Assembly: GCF_002242805.1 (NCBI RefSeq) | Contig: NZ_MCGQ01000022.1 | Span: forward strand, 124,001-188,000 | Source: Streptomyces diastatochromogenes | GTDB taxonomy: Bacteria; Actinomycetota; Actinomycetes; Streptomycetales; Streptomycetaceae | Length of the DNA stretch: 64,000 bases | Direction: 5' to 3' | Shown here: piece by piece, positions 30,613-39,351 of the stretch | Position numbering within the stretch: the first letter of the stretch is position 1 | Layout of the letters: every line of letters starts with the position of its first letter | Translations under genes and position numbers: made by a program | Notes under the pieces: generated by a model | The model's database searches: none | Told to the model about the DNA's origin: nothing | The model's input: the letters and a program-made list of their open reading frames with translations, nothing else

Positions 30613-31383
30613 TCAGCGTGCCGCGCGCCTAGGGGAATTGACGCTTCCGCTCGCCCCTGGGGGCCATGCCGACGTCGGGCCTGCCTCTTCGTGCCGGACC
30701 GCCGGGGCCAGGTCCACCGAACGGTCGCAGAGAGAGACGAGTACCGGGTCGTCGGTCGCGACCAGCACCGTGACGGGCGACTCGGCGAGGAGCTGCGCGA
30801 GGGCGTTCCGGTCGGCGCCTTCCAGCCCCTCGGTGGGATGGTCCGCCAGCAGCACGCCTGCTCCCGCCGTCACACAGCCGATCGCCCGTGCCATGGACAG
30901 AAACTGCAGCTCCCCACGCGTGGTCCCTGCGTCGCGCCACGGCATCGTGCCGGCGCGCGCCATGGATCCGGGAGCCACGGTCACCCGCGGAAGCCAGGCG
31001 CAGGCCCTGTTGCGCCACGCCCTTTCAGCGGGGTTCCGGTTCTCCCGTCCGCCCACGGTGATCTGACCACCGCTCACCTGGTGGAGCCCGGCCACCGCGC
31101 GCAGGAGCGCCGTACGGGCCGGGGCCGCCGCCGCGCCGGTCAGCGCGACGCGTTCCCCCGCGAGTACCTCGAGGTGCACGCCCCGGATCTCCGCCCTCAC
31201 ACCGGCTCGGCAGCGGACGTCACGCAGCCGCACGTCCAGTGCGACCGGATCGCCCGAGGGCCAGGAGAGCAGCTCCCGAGCCCCGTGTGATCGCCATCTG
31301 GTCTGTCCCACGTCCCAGTAGTCGTGCGACCGCCCCACCGAGTTCCCGACTTCACGGCAACTGGGCCGGAAACCTGCGGCCAC
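30613..31383 (-). CDS. ABC ATPase-like pseudoenzyme
   Basis: A frame of 256 codons that aligns along its length with an ABC ATPase but lacks every catalytic element. The P-loop is GAAAAPART (83-91) in place of GxxGxGK(S/T). The signature is TRGELQF (155-161) in place of LSGGxxx. Walker B ends VLLADH (177-182), with His for the catalytic Glu, and the switch His is Asp211 (VATDDP). The flanks (LLRAVAGL, SMARAI, HPTEGL) are well kept. The frame has no stop, so it is probably expressed and not simply decayed. No permease is nearby. The start is uncertain: GTG 31383 has GGAAG close upstream, but the first 45 residues do not look like the family. Confidence 0.55.
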   Translation of the reverse strand: MAAGFRPSCREVGNSVGRSHDYWDVGQTRWRSHGARELLSWPSGDPVALDVRLRDVRCRAGVRAEIRGVHLEVLAGERVALTGAAAAPARTALLRAVAGLHQVSGGQITVGGRENRNPAERAWRNRACAWLPRVTVAPGSMARAGTMPWRDAGTTRGELQFLSMARAIGCVTAGAGVLLADHPTEGLEGADRNALAQLLAESPVTVLVATDDPVLVSLCDRSVDLAPAVRHEEAGPTSAWPPGASGSVNSPRRAAR

Positions 31384-31399
31384 CGGCTTCCGACCACTT

Positions 31400-31544
31400 C
31401 TGTGTGACCCGGAACAGGAGATATGTCGCCGCTTCCCTCGGTATGCACTGGATCTACGGCACCTCCCGCCGCTTCGACGGCTACAACTACTTCAGCGAGC
31501 ACCCCGAGGTCGCCGTCGCCTGGTTCGACGACCACGTCCGCTGA
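31400..31544 (+). pseudogene. C-terminal fragment of an unidentified protein
   Basis: The plus strand ends an open frame with RRYVAASLGMHWIYGTSRRF, then DGYNYFSEHPEVAVAWFDDH and a stop. The aromatic-rich, protein-like composition suggests a genuine C-terminus, but I do not recognise the family. Upstream the frame dissolves into the opposite-strand gene. It probably is the tail of a deleted gene. Confidence 0.3.
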
Positions 31545-31576
31545 TCACATCAGCCGAAGGAACTCCACAGCTGACG

Positions 31577-31613
31577 GGAAGCCGCCCTGGGGACATCCCC
31601 GGAGCGGCTTTCC
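31577..31613 (-). terminator. Terminator after the MFS gene
   Basis: Arms GGAAGCCGC and GCGGCTTTCC pair (one G-T), with CCTGGGGA/TCCCCGG helping inside. It starts 13 nt past the MFS stop at 31626 and could also serve the plus-strand fragment. Confidence 0.65.
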
Positions 31614-31625
31614 GTATGTCAGGTC

Positions 31626-33041
31626 TCAGCGTCGCCGGATACGCAGCACGGGGACCAGGTTCAGGAGAAGTCCGACCGCCGCGACCCCGGTGACCAGGTT
31701 CAGGCCGGGCCGGTAGGCGGTGAAGTCGCCGCCGCCCGCTCCGGCGAGCACGGCGGTGAGCACGGCGAGGACGAGGGCGGCGCCCACCTGGCCGGAAGTC
31801 TGCACCAGACCGGAGGCGAGGCCCTGCTCGGAGTCGTCGATGCCCTCGGTGGCCTGGGCCATGATCGCGCTGTAGCCGAACGCGAAGCCGCCGCCGAGCA
31901 GGATCAGGGACGGGAGCATGGCGAGCAGGTAGTCGGGGGAGGAGCCGGCCGTGGCCAGGAACCAGACGTAGCCGAGGGTCAGCGAGGTCATCGAGGCGAT
32001 GATCAGCGGTGCCGTGCCGAAGCGGTCGACGAGCCGTCCGACGAGGGGCGATCCGACGGCGACGATCAGGCCTACGGGCAGCAGCGCGAACGCCATGCGC
32101 AACGGCGACCAGCCGCGCCCGTCCTGCAGGAAGAGAGTCATCATGAACTGGAAGCTGATGTAGGAGCCCATCAGCGCGATCATGCTGAGGTTGGCCCGGA
32201 CCGTGGTGGCCTGGCGCAGCATGCCGAAGCGGACCAGCGGGTACCGGACCCGCTTCTCGATCAGGACGAAGCCGAGCAGCAGGACGACGGCGAGGCCGAA
32301 GGCGCCGAGCGTCGCCGCCGAGGTCCATCCCGTGGTGGGAGCGGTGACCACGGCGTACACGGCGAGCAGCATGCCGGCGGTGAGGGTGACCGCGCCGGCC
32401 GGGTCCTGGCCGCCGGTCTCGCTGCGCCGGTCGCGCGGAATCAGCAACAGGCCGACGACCAGCGCGAGCAGAGCGAGCGGGACCGGCATCAGGAAGGTCC
32501 ACCGCCATCCGATCCCGGTGAGCAGGCCGCCCAGGATCAGACCGGAGGAGTAGCCGAGGGCGCCGAAGAGGCTGAAGACCGACAGGGCCCGGTTGCGCTG
32601 CGGGCCCTCCGGGAAGGTCGTGGTGAGGATGGACAGGCCGGCGGGAGCGGTGAACGCGGCGGCGAGGCCCTTGACGAAGCGGGTGGCGATCAGCAGCGTG
32701 CCGTCGTCGACGAGGCCGCCGAGCAGCGAGGCGGCGGCGAAGACGGCCAGCGCGATCAGGAAGACCCGGCGGCGGCCGAGCAGGTCCGCGGTACGGCCGC
32801 CGAGCAGCATCAGTCCCCCGTAGCCGAGGACGTAACCGTTGACGATCCACTGCAGCGAGCCGGTGGCCAGGCCGAGGTCGTGGCCGATGGAGGGCAGGGC
32901 GATGCCGACCATGGAGACGTCGAGGCCGTCGAGGAACAGCACCAGGCACAGCACGGCGAGGACGGCCCAAAGGCGGGCTGTCCAGCGCGGCTCGGGGGCG
33001 GCCGAGGGCAGCGTCCCGGGACGGGACTGGGTCAGGGACAT
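31626..33041 (-). CDS. MFS drug:H+ antiporter, EmrB/QacA type
   Basis: A 471-residue exporter with about 14 predicted spans. Motif A is LLGGRTADLLGRRRVF, the first span carries FLDGLDVSMVGIALPSIG, and motif C is in ALGYSSGLILGGLL. It shares the general plan of the exporter at 28183 but differs enough to be a separate lineage. It lies downstream of the XRE regulator on the same strand, separated by a strong hairpin. Substrate unknown; drugs or secondary metabolites are the family default. Confidence 0.9.
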   Translation of the reverse strand: MSLTQSRPGTLPSAAPEPRWTARLWAVLAVLCLVLFLDGLDVSMVGIALPSIGHDLGLATGSLQWIVNGYVLGYGGLMLLGGRTADLLGRRRVFLIALAVFAAASLLGGLVDDGTLLIATRFVKGLAAAFTAPAGLSILTTTFPEGPQRNRALSVFSLFGALGYSSGLILGGLLTGIGWRWTFLMPVPLALLALVVGLLLIPRDRRSETGGQDPAGAVTLTAGMLLAVYAVVTAPTTGWTSAATLGAFGLAVVLLLGFVLIEKRVRYPLVRFGMLRQATTVRANLSMIALMGSYISFQFMMTLFLQDGRGWSPLRMAFALLPVGLIVAVGSPLVGRLVDRFGTAPLIIASMTSLTLGYVWFLATAGSSPDYLLAMLPSLILLGGGFAFGYSAIMAQATEGIDDSEQGLASGLVQTSGQVGAALVLAVLTAVLAGAGGGDFTAYRPGLNLVTGVAAVGLLLNLVPVLRIRRR

Positions 33042-33192
33042 GGGGAGGTGGATCTCTTTCCTGGCGGATGAGCAGGCAGGTCGGACGCCTCGGCGCTGAG
33101 GAACCGGTCGGAAGAGGGCCGGACCGGGGGCGGGGACGCGCGGCGCGGTCGGCCTCGTGACGAGCGTGCCAGGGGATGCCGTACACGAAAAA

Positions 33193-33240
33193 GGGAGAGC
33201 CTCTTCCTACGCGCGGGGTGCGTAGGAGAAAAGGCTCCCC
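33193..33240 (-). terminator. Long imperfect hairpin between XRE and MFS genes
   Basis: Nested complementary arms GGGAG-AGCCT-TTCCTACGC and GCGTAGGA-AGGCT-CCCC surround a G-rich loop. It begins 25 nt after the XRE stop and sits in the leader of the MFS gene, so it may end the regulator transcript or act as an attenuator or operator for the exporter. Confidence 0.55.
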
Positions 33241-33264
33241 CTCTGAAGGGAATAGCCGGGGCGG

Positions 33265-34134
33265 TCAGGCGGAGCTGCTCCTGACCGCGTGGCTCGGGTC
33301 CGCCGCCCAGGACGCCAGCAGGTGCAGGCTGTCGTGGGTCGGGGTGCCGGATTCGGCGGTCCACACGATGATCTGCAGGTCGGGGTCGGCGGCCCAGGTG
33401 ACGGCGTTCCAGTCGAGATGCAGATCCCCCACGACGGGGTGGCGCAAGTGCTTGGTCCCGGTGTCCCTGACGGCGACGTTGTGGGCGCCCCACCACTGGC
33501 GGAACTGGTCGTCGCGGAGCGAGAGTTCGCCCACCAGGGCGGCGAGCTGCGCGTCGCCGGGGTTGTTCGTGTTGTGCATCCGCATCTGAGCGATGGCCAG
33601 CCCGGTGACGCCCTCCCAGTCCGCGTACAGCTCGCGCATCGCGGGATCGGTGATGAGCAGCCTTATGTAGTAGCGCTGCTTCTCCGGGATCTTTCCGAAG
33701 TCGGTGATCAGGGCGGCGCCCATGGCGTTCCAGGCAACGATCTCGGTACGCGGTCCGATCACGAAGGCGGGGGTGTGCGCCATGTCGTCGAGCATGCGCT
33801 GCAGCTGCGGCTGCACCTTGGGGCGCGGCTGCCGGCGGGGAGGGCGGAACTCGTCCTTGGCCGCGAGCTCGTACAGATAGGCGCGCTGATCGTCGTCCAG
33901 GTGCAGCACCCGGGCCAGGGACTCCAGCACGGACGGCGAGGGCTGGATACGGCCCTGTTCGAGGCGCGCGTAGTAGTCGGTGCTGATGGCCGCCAGTACG
34001 GCGATCTCCTCACGGCGCAGGCCCGCGACGCGACGCGGGCCGCCGTCGGGCAGTCCGACGGCGGCCGGGTCGAGCTCGGCGCGGCGCGCCTTGAGGAATG
34101 CCCCCAGATCGTGACGGTGAGGATCGCGGTTCAT
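33265..34134 (-). CDS. XRE family regulator, MmyB-like
   Basis: A 289-residue regulator. Residues about 10-85 are an XRE helix-turn-helix (RRVAGLRREEIAVLAAISTD, YYARLEQGR). The rest is the MmyB-like ligand-binding domain (PAFVIGPRTEIVAWNAMGAA; WWGAHNV; HPVVGDLHLDWNAVTW). Such regulators may sense fatty acids and often sit next to MFS or oxidoreductase genes. Possible targets are the downstream exporter at 31626 and the redox operon. A deleted copy of the same family lies at 36293. Confidence 0.92.
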   Translation of the reverse strand: MNRDPHRHDLGAFLKARRAELDPAAVGLPDGGPRRVAGLRREEIAVLAAISTDYYARLEQGRIQPSPSVLESLARVLHLDDDQRAYLYELAAKDEFRPPRRQPRPKVQPQLQRMLDDMAHTPAFVIGPRTEIVAWNAMGAALITDFGKIPEKQRYYIRLLITDPAMRELYADWEGVTGLAIAQMRMHNTNNPGDAQLAALVGELSLRDDQFRQWWGAHNVAVRDTGTKHLRHPVVGDLHLDWNAVTWAADPDLQIIVWTAESGTPTHDSLHLLASWAADPSHAVRSSSA

Positions 34135-34227
34135 GCCATCACCCTGACATCGGAGAGCGGTGTTGTCAGGGGGAGAGATCTGTCCCTGGAAGCCCTCACT
34201 CTCAGGATGACGCGCTGCTCTGCGGCA

Positions 34228-34332
34228 TCAGCGGACGCGAGTCCACTCCCCGTGGAGCTGGACGAACGTGAAGTGGCCGAGCGGGGTGTCCGGGCCGAGG
34301 TCCACCGGCCAGGTCTGGCCCACGCTGGGGAG
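34228..34332 (-). pseudogene. Short C-terminal protein remnant
   Basis: The minus strand reads LPSVGQTWPVDLGPDTPLGH, then FTFVQLHGEWTRVR and TGA (34228-34230). The composition is protein-like but no family is recognised and nothing upstream continues it. It sits between the DJ-1-like gene and the XRE gene. It could be chance. Confidence 0.25.
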
Positions 34333-34387
34333 AGTCGCGTTGCTGTCCCTCGGTACCGCTCTTTCCTTGAGCGGTGGTGCGGGGGTG

Positions 34388-35089
34388 TCAGCCGAGGGTC
34401 TTGACGACTTCCTGGGCCAGCGGGACGGCCGAGGCGGGGTTCTGGCCGGTGATGAGGGTGCGGTCCACCTCGAGGTGGGGAGCGAAGTTCTCCTCGCCCT
34501 TGCGGTAGTCCGCGCCCACGTCCGAGACGAGACGGTCCTGCAGGAGCCACTTGGCCCGGTCGGCGAGGCCGTTCTGGATCTCCTCGGAATTGGACAGACC
34601 GGTGAGGCGGTAGCCGGCGAACGGGGACTTGCCGTCGGCGTCCACCGTGGACAGCAGCGCGGCCGGGCCGTGGCACACCAGCGACACGATCTTGCCGGAG
34701 GCGAGCCAGTCGCTCAGCAGCTTGCCGGCCGCGGGGTCGTCGGACAGGTCCTCCATCGGGCCCCAGCCGCCGGGGACGAACACCGCGTCGTAGTCGTCGA
34801 TGTTCACGTCCTCGATGCGGATGGGGTTCGCCAGTTCGGTGGCCTCGCGCAGGGCGGTCTTCATCTGCTCGGCGCCCTCCTCACCACCGTTGAAGTCCGG
34901 CGTGAGGCTGAGCGCGTCGGCGGTCGGCGGGACGCCGCCCGGGGTGGCCGCAGCGATCTCGTAGCCGGCCTCCTTGAAGACGCCGTACGGACCGATGGCC
35001 TCCTCGGCCCAGAAGCCGGACGGCTGCTCGAACCCGTCGGCCAGGGTCCAGTGGTCGGCGGCCGTGATGAGGAAGAGGATCTTCGCCAT
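34388..35089 (-). CDS. DJ-1/PfpI family protein, Hsp31-like
   Basis: A 233-residue class I glutamine-amidotransferase-like protein. It has the Hsp31/GATase1 signature with nucleophile Cys in KIVSLVCHGPAALL, the oxyanion region FVPGGWGPMEDL and the acidic partner in FWAEEAIGPY. Such proteins act as glyoxalase III, chaperone or protease-like stress enzymes. ATG 35089 follows GGGAGC. It is the last gene of a three-gene operon with an NTF2-like and a WrbA-like protein. Confidence 0.88.
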   Translation of the reverse strand: MAKILFLITAADHWTLADGFEQPSGFWAEEAIGPYGVFKEAGYEIAAATPGGVPPTADALSLTPDFNGGEEGAEQMKTALREATELANPIRIEDVNIDDYDAVFVPGGWGPMEDLSDDPAAGKLLSDWLASGKIVSLVCHGPAALLSTVDADGKSPFAGYRLTGLSNSEEIQNGLADRAKWLLQDRLVSDVGADYRKGEENFAPHLEVDRTLITGQNPASAVPLAQEVVKTLG

Positions 35090-35118
35090 GGGGTGCTCCC
35101 AGAGGTGAGTGCGGGCGG

Positions 35119-35508
35119 TCAGTTGTTCGCGGCCTGCTGGACGACGTGGCTGTCGGCGGCCTGGACGAGGTGGGTGAGCTTGCCGTCGCGAGCCGTCCAC
35201 AGGTGGATGAAGCGCGCGTCCGACTCCTGTCCGGACTTGGACACCGCGTGGTAGTGGCCGCGCACGAAGACGTGCTCCCCGGCGTCGTAGAACTCCTCGG
35301 CCACCGCGCCGAAGGAGGTGAAGCGCGGCGCGAGCCGGCCGAAGAAGTCGCCGCCGGCGCTCGCCCAGGTCTTGTAGACGCCGCCGTAGGGGAAGCCGGG
35401 GGTGATGTCCCAGACGATCTCGGGGTCGATGACCTCGGCGACCACGTCCGGGGCCATGCCGGAGTCGTAGAGCCGGCGGACGAGAGCGAGGTTCGGGGAG
35501 TCGGACAT
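35119..35508 (-). CDS. NTF2-like/SnoaL-type protein
   Basis: A 129-residue cone-fold protein: NLALVRRLYDSGMAPDVVAE helix, DPEIVWDITPGFPYGGVYKT, and strands ending VFVRGHYHAV and RFIHLWTARDGKLTHLVQA. This matches the nuclear-transport-factor-2/SnoaL ketosteroid-isomerase-like group. Function in the cell is not readable. ATG 35508 follows AGGAG; it lies between the WrbA-like and DJ-1-like genes with gaps of 42 and 29 nt, so they are co-transcribed. Confidence 0.85.
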   Translation of the reverse strand: MSDSPNLALVRRLYDSGMAPDVVAEVIDPEIVWDITPGFPYGGVYKTWASAGGDFFGRLAPRFTSFGAVAEEFYDAGEHVFVRGHYHAVSKSGQESDARFIHLWTARDGKLTHLVQAADSHVVQQAANN

Positions 35509-35550
35509 GGTGCTGCTCCTTGTTCAGGTCAGGCTGCGGGGGGCTTGGGT

Positions 35551-36150
35551 TCAGGCGGCGAGGGCGGCGCGGCCGGCGCGGAAGAACGCGGTCTGCTGTG
35601 CGACGCGGGCGCCGAGGCCCTCTGCGGTGGCGATGTCGGACTTGTGGACGGCCTCCGGGCCGGCATCGACCGGGGTCTGGGCACCCGCACCGACGAAGTA
35701 GCCCAGACGGTTGACGTCGTCCTCGCTGCCCTCGGTGGAGGCCCAGCCCGGCTGGACGCCGAGGCTGACCCAGTGCATGCCGTGCTGGGCGGCCATGGTG
35801 AAGAAGTAGCCGAGGGTCGAGGACTTGTCGCCGTTCTTGGCACCGGAGTTGGTGAAGCCGGCGGCGATCTTGTCGGCCCACGTCTGGGTGTACCAGCGCT
35901 TGCTGCTGGCCTCGGCGAAGGTGTGGAAGGCGGCGGAGGCGGTGCCCATGTAGGTGGGGGCACCGAAGATGATCGCGTCGGCGGCGTCCAGCTGCGCCCA
36001 CTGCTCGTCGGTGATCGTGTCCACGGGTATCGAGATCACCTCGGCACCGGCTTCGGCGGCACCGCGCGCGACGGCCTCGGCGATGACAGCGGTGTGGCCG
36101 TAGCCGGAATGGAAAGCGACGGCGACCGTGGGGCGGGCGGTGGAGGACAT
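35551..36150 (-). CDS. NAD(P)H:quinone oxidoreductase/flavodoxin-like (WrbA-type)
   Basis: A 199-residue flavodoxin-fold enzyme. The FMN-phosphate loop is FHSGYGHTAVIAE, the second loop is FGAPTYMGTASAAFHTF, and the third FTNSGAKNGDKSSTLGYFF matches flavin-isoalloxazine contacts of WrbA-like proteins. It reduces quinones by two electrons and limits redox cycling. ATG 36150 follows GAGGAG. First gene of the redox operon; the promoter lies between it and the broken XRE gene. Confidence 0.88.
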   Translation of the reverse strand: MSSTARPTVAVAFHSGYGHTAVIAEAVARGAAEAGAEVISIPVDTITDEQWAQLDAADAIIFGAPTYMGTASAAFHTFAEASSKRWYTQTWADKIAAGFTNSGAKNGDKSSTLGYFFTMAAQHGMHWVSLGVQPGWASTEGSEDDVNRLGYFVGAGAQTPVDAGPEAVHKSDIATAEGLGARVAQQTAFFRAGRAALAA

Positions 36151-36292
36151 GGGGGTATTGCTCCTCGAAAAGAATCGCGTGAATCGTGCTCCGGAAGCAT
36201 GGCACGGAATTCAAAAGCGAAGGTAGGAAGGATTTATCCCTGGTCGGGATTTGCTCCTGACCGAGAGGAAGGCACGCTCCCCTGCCTTTTCT

Positions 36293-36553
36293 TTAGCCGC
36301 CCTGCTGGGCCGCGGCCCAGGAGGAGAGAAAGCGCAGCCCGTCGTAGTTACGCGGGGGGGGCGTGCGCCCCTGCTCCAACCGGGTGTAGTAGTTGGTGCT
36401 GATGGTGGCCAGCACGGCCACCTCGTCCCGGCGCAGGCCGGCCACGCGCCGCCGCCGGTCGGTTTCGGGCGGGCCGACCGTGCGGGGGCCGAGTTCGGCC
36501 CGGTGGGCCTTCAGGAAGTGACCCAGCTCCTTACGGTGGGCACTGCTGTTCAT
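36293..36553 (-). pseudogene. XRE/MmyB-like regulator with internal deletion
   Basis: 86 codons remain. Residues 1-65 are the helix-turn-helix of this family (RRRVAGLRRDEVAVLATIST, NYYTRLEQGRTPP). Then, after a G-run at about 36353-36360, the frame jumps to NYDGLRFLSSWAAAQQGG, the usual extreme C-terminus. The 200-residue sensing domain is missing; compare the intact paralogue at 33265. The product might still bind DNA without responding to ligand, so a dominant repressor form cannot be excluded. Confidence 0.75.
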
Positions 36554-36806
36554 GCTGGCCAGTCTGCGCTGTCCGCCACTCGGGTGGGTAGGAAGGTTTT
36601 ATCCCTGGATACTTCCGCCCTGGGGTGCAATTCTCCTCTGTACGGGCCCTGTGAGCGGTGACAGATTCATTGACCGGAAATTACTTTTCATAAGCCGTAG
36701 ACACTTCCGTATACCCCATGGGACATCGTCGAGGAATGCGGCACGTCCGGGTGACACCGCTGCCTCAGCAGCAGCCCCGCCCGAGAAACGCACCAGGAGA
36801 AAAGAC

Positions 36807-37823
36807 ATGCGAGCAACCGTGATCCACGCCCCCGGCGACATCCGGGTGGAGGACGTCCCCGGGCCCAGGATCGTCAAGCCGACGGACGCGATCATCCGTA
36901 CGGTCGCCACGTGTGTATGCGGCTCGGACCTGTGGCCGTATCGCGGTCTGGAGCCGGTCGGTGACCCGCACCCGATGGGCCACGAGTACGTCGGCGTCGT
37001 CGAAGAGACCGGCAGCGAGGTCACCCACGTCAAGCCCGGGCAGTTCGTGGTCGGCTCCTTCGCCACCTCCGACAACACCTGCGCCAACTGCCGGAAGGGC
37101 TGGCAGTCCTCCTGCCTGAACCGCGAGTTCATGAGCACGTGTCAGGCCGAGTACGTGCGCATCCCCAACGCCCACGGCACCCTGGTCGCTACGGACGAGC
37201 ACCCCTCCGGCGATCTCGTGCCCGGCCTGCTTGCCGTCTCCGACGTGATGGGCACCGGCTGGTACGCCGCCCTGGCCGCCGAGGTCAAGCCGGGCTCGAC
37301 GGCCGTGGTGGTCGGTGACGGCGCGGTCGGCCTGTGCGGTGTCATCGCCGCGAAGGAACTCGGCGCGGAGCGGATCATCGCCATGAGCCGCCACGAGTCC
37401 CGGCAGAAGCTGGCCCTGGAGTTCGGCGCGACCGACATCGTGACCGAGCGCGGCGAGGACGGCGTCACCCGTATCAAGGACCTCACCGGCGGCATCGGCG
37501 CCGACTCCGTGCTGGAGTGCGTCGGCACCGCCCAGTCCATGCGGCAGGCCCTGCACTCGGCCCGCCCGGGTGGCAACGTCGGCTTCGTCGGCGTACCGCA
37601 CGAGGTGGCCGTCGACGGCCAGGAGCTGTTCTTCTCCCAGGTCGGCCTGCGTGGCGGCCCGGCTCCCGTCCGCCGCTACCTGCCCGACCTGATCGACCGC
37701 GTGCTGTCCGGCCACATCAACCCGGGCAAGGTCTTCGACCTCACCCTGCCCCTGGACCAGGTCGCCGAGGGCTACAAGGCGATGGACGAACGCCGCGCCA
37801 TCAAGACCCTCCTCACGCCCTGA
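36807..37823 (+). CDS. Zinc-dependent alcohol dehydrogenase, MDR family
   Basis: A 338-residue medium-chain dehydrogenase. Catalytic zinc residues are the Cys in CVCGSDLW and the His in MGHEYVG. The structural-zinc lobe has three Cys (TCANCRKGWQSSC), one fewer than the usual four. The NAD(P) fold has VVGDGAVGLCGVIAAKELG. Substrate not readable; homologues are annotated as glutathione-independent alcohol or threonine-type dehydrogenases. ATG 36807 follows AGGAGA. It is divergent from the broken XRE gene, whose intact form would probably have controlled it. Confidence 0.9.
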   Translation: MRATVIHAPGDIRVEDVPGPRIVKPTDAIIRTVATCVCGSDLWPYRGLEPVGDPHPMGHEYVGVVEETGSEVTHVKPGQFVVGSFATSDNTCANCRKGWQSSCLNREFMSTCQAEYVRIPNAHGTLVATDEHPSGDLVPGLLAVSDVMGTGWYAALAAEVKPGSTAVVVGDGAVGLCGVIAAKELGAERIIAMSRHESRQKLALEFGATDIVTERGEDGVTRIKDLTGGIGADSVLECVGTAQSMRQALHSARPGGNVGFVGVPHEVAVDGQELFFSQVGLRGGPAPVRRYLPDLIDRVLSGHINPGKVFDLTLPLDQVAEGYKAMDERRAIKTLLTP

Positions 37824-37921
37824 GCCAGTCGCCTCGTGGGCGTGAGCTGCCCCAACCGCGCTCACGGCCACGGGGGCACACCCACCGCACGACCGTGGAG
37901 GAGGCAAGCCCATGACGACCC

Positions 37922-38389
37922 GACCGCAGCTTCATCGTCTTCGTCGCTTCCGGCGTCATCCTCGTGACGCTGGTGGTGCAAGGGCTCCTGCTGCCGGTGG
38001 CGGTGCGCTGGGCGAAGCTGCCGCCAGACACCTCGGTCGACGAGAAACACGACCTCGCCGAGACCGTCGCCATCAATGAGGCGATCAAGGTGATGCCCCA
38101 GCTCGCCGTCGATCTGCGGTCCGAACCGAAGATCGTCGAGTGGCTACGGCAGGAGTACGAGGCCCACCTGGCGTCCGTCCGGGCCAGGAGCGCGGGAGCC
38201 CACGGCGACCCCGCGGTGCTCCAGCACCAGAACTGCCTCGCGCTGCGCCTGGCCCTCATCGCCCACGAACGCGGCACCGTCGTCCGGTTGCGCGACGAGC
38301 GCCGGATCGACGACACCGTCCTGCGCCGCCTGCGGGCCGCCCTCGACAGCGAAGAGATCCGCCTGTCGGGCGGCGCGGCGGTCGAATGA
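37922..38389 (+). pseudogene. Na+/H+ antiporter (NhaP/CPA1) C-terminal remnant
   Basis: The frame reads RSFIVFVASGVILVTLVVQG, then LLLPVAVRWAKLP (end of the last membrane span), followed by the cytoplasmic helical tail AETVAINEAIKVMPQLAVDL and LIAHERGTVVRLRDERRIDD. This is the end of a CPA1 antiporter. All the other 11 or so spans are absent, and the ATG at 37912 is out of frame. It overlaps nothing and is a deletion relic. Confidence 0.7.
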
Positions 38390-38413
38390 CTCATCTCCGA
38401 GGAAGGACCTTGT

Positions 38414-39349
38414 ATGAAGGCCATAGGCCTGACTGAATTCGGCGGGCCCGACGTACTGCGGGTCCTGGACCTTCCGGTCCCCGAGGCCGGGCCGGGCGAG
38501 ATCCGGATCCGTGTACACGCGGCGACGGTCAACCCCGTCGACACGTTGGTGCGCCGCGGAATCGCCTTCGTCTCCGACGCCGAGCCGCCCTACGTTCCAG
38601 GGATGGACGCGGCCGGCGTGGTCGAGCGGATCGGTGAGGGAACCGACACCGATCTCCAGGTCGGCGAGCGCGTCATGGCTGTCGTGGTCGTCTCCGGGAC
38701 GCACGGCGCCTACGCCGAGCACGTGGTCGTCCCCGCCGAGTCGGTGGTCCGCGTACCGGCGGGCGCGACCGATGTCGAGGCCGCCACACTGCCGATGAAC
38801 GGGCTGACGGCCCGTATGGCACTGGACCTGCTGGAACTCCCCACGGGGGCGACCGTGGCGGTCACCGGAGCGGCCGGCGCGGTCGGCGGCTACGCCGTCC
38901 AGCTGGCCAAGGCGGACGGGTTCCGGGTGATCGCCGACGCGGCGCCGAAGGACGAGCTACTGGTGAAGGAACTCGGGGCTGACGTGGTCCTGCCTCGCGG
39001 TAGCGAGTTCCCGGAGCTGGTGCTCAAGGAGATACCCGACGGTGTCGACGGACTCGTCGACACCGCGGGCGTCGCCGGGCTCGTCATCCGCGCGGTGCAC
39101 GACGGTGGCCGGGTGGCCTCGTCGGTCGGCGGCGTCCAAGTCCCCGTTGAACGCGGCATAGAGACCCGGAGCACCTTCGTGCCGCACTACGCACGCGAAC
39201 ACGCCAAGCTCGACCGCCTCCGCCGCCTGGCGGAACAAGGCAGACTCACCCCACGAATCGCCCACACCCTCACGGCCGAGCAGGCCACCGAAGCGCACCG
39301 GTTGCTGGAAGCGGGTGGCCTCCGGGGGCGCGTGGTGCTCACCTTCTGA
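38414..39349 (+). CDS. NADP-dependent quinone/alkene reductase, MDR family
   Basis: A 311-residue zinc-free medium-chain reductase: VNPVDTLVRRG and GMDAAGVVERIG in the catalytic part, nucleotide loop VTGAAGAVGGYAVQLAK, and a C-terminal FVPHYAREHAKLDRL. It resembles the quinone oxidoreductase group that reduces activated double bonds. ATG 38414 follows GAGGAAGGACC. It stands alone, next to an antiporter relic and an IS5 fragment. Confidence 0.9.
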   Translation: MKAIGLTEFGGPDVLRVLDLPVPEAGPGEIRIRVHAATVNPVDTLVRRGIAFVSDAEPPYVPGMDAAGVVERIGEGTDTDLQVGERVMAVVVVSGTHGAYAEHVVVPAESVVRVPAGATDVEAATLPMNGLTARMALDLLELPTGATVAVTGAAGAVGGYAVQLAKADGFRVIADAAPKDELLVKELGADVVLPRGSEFPELVLKEIPDGVDGLVDTAGVAGLVIRAVHDGGRVASSVGGVQVPVERGIETRSTFVPHYAREHAKLDRLRRLAEQGRLTPRIAHTLTAEQATEAHRLLEAGGLRGRVVLTF

Positions 39350-39351
39350 GC

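Noticed and set aside
33193..33240. Hairpin considered as a riboswitch for the MFS gene
   Set aside because: No conserved aptamer core is recognisable; it fits better as a terminator after the XRE gene.
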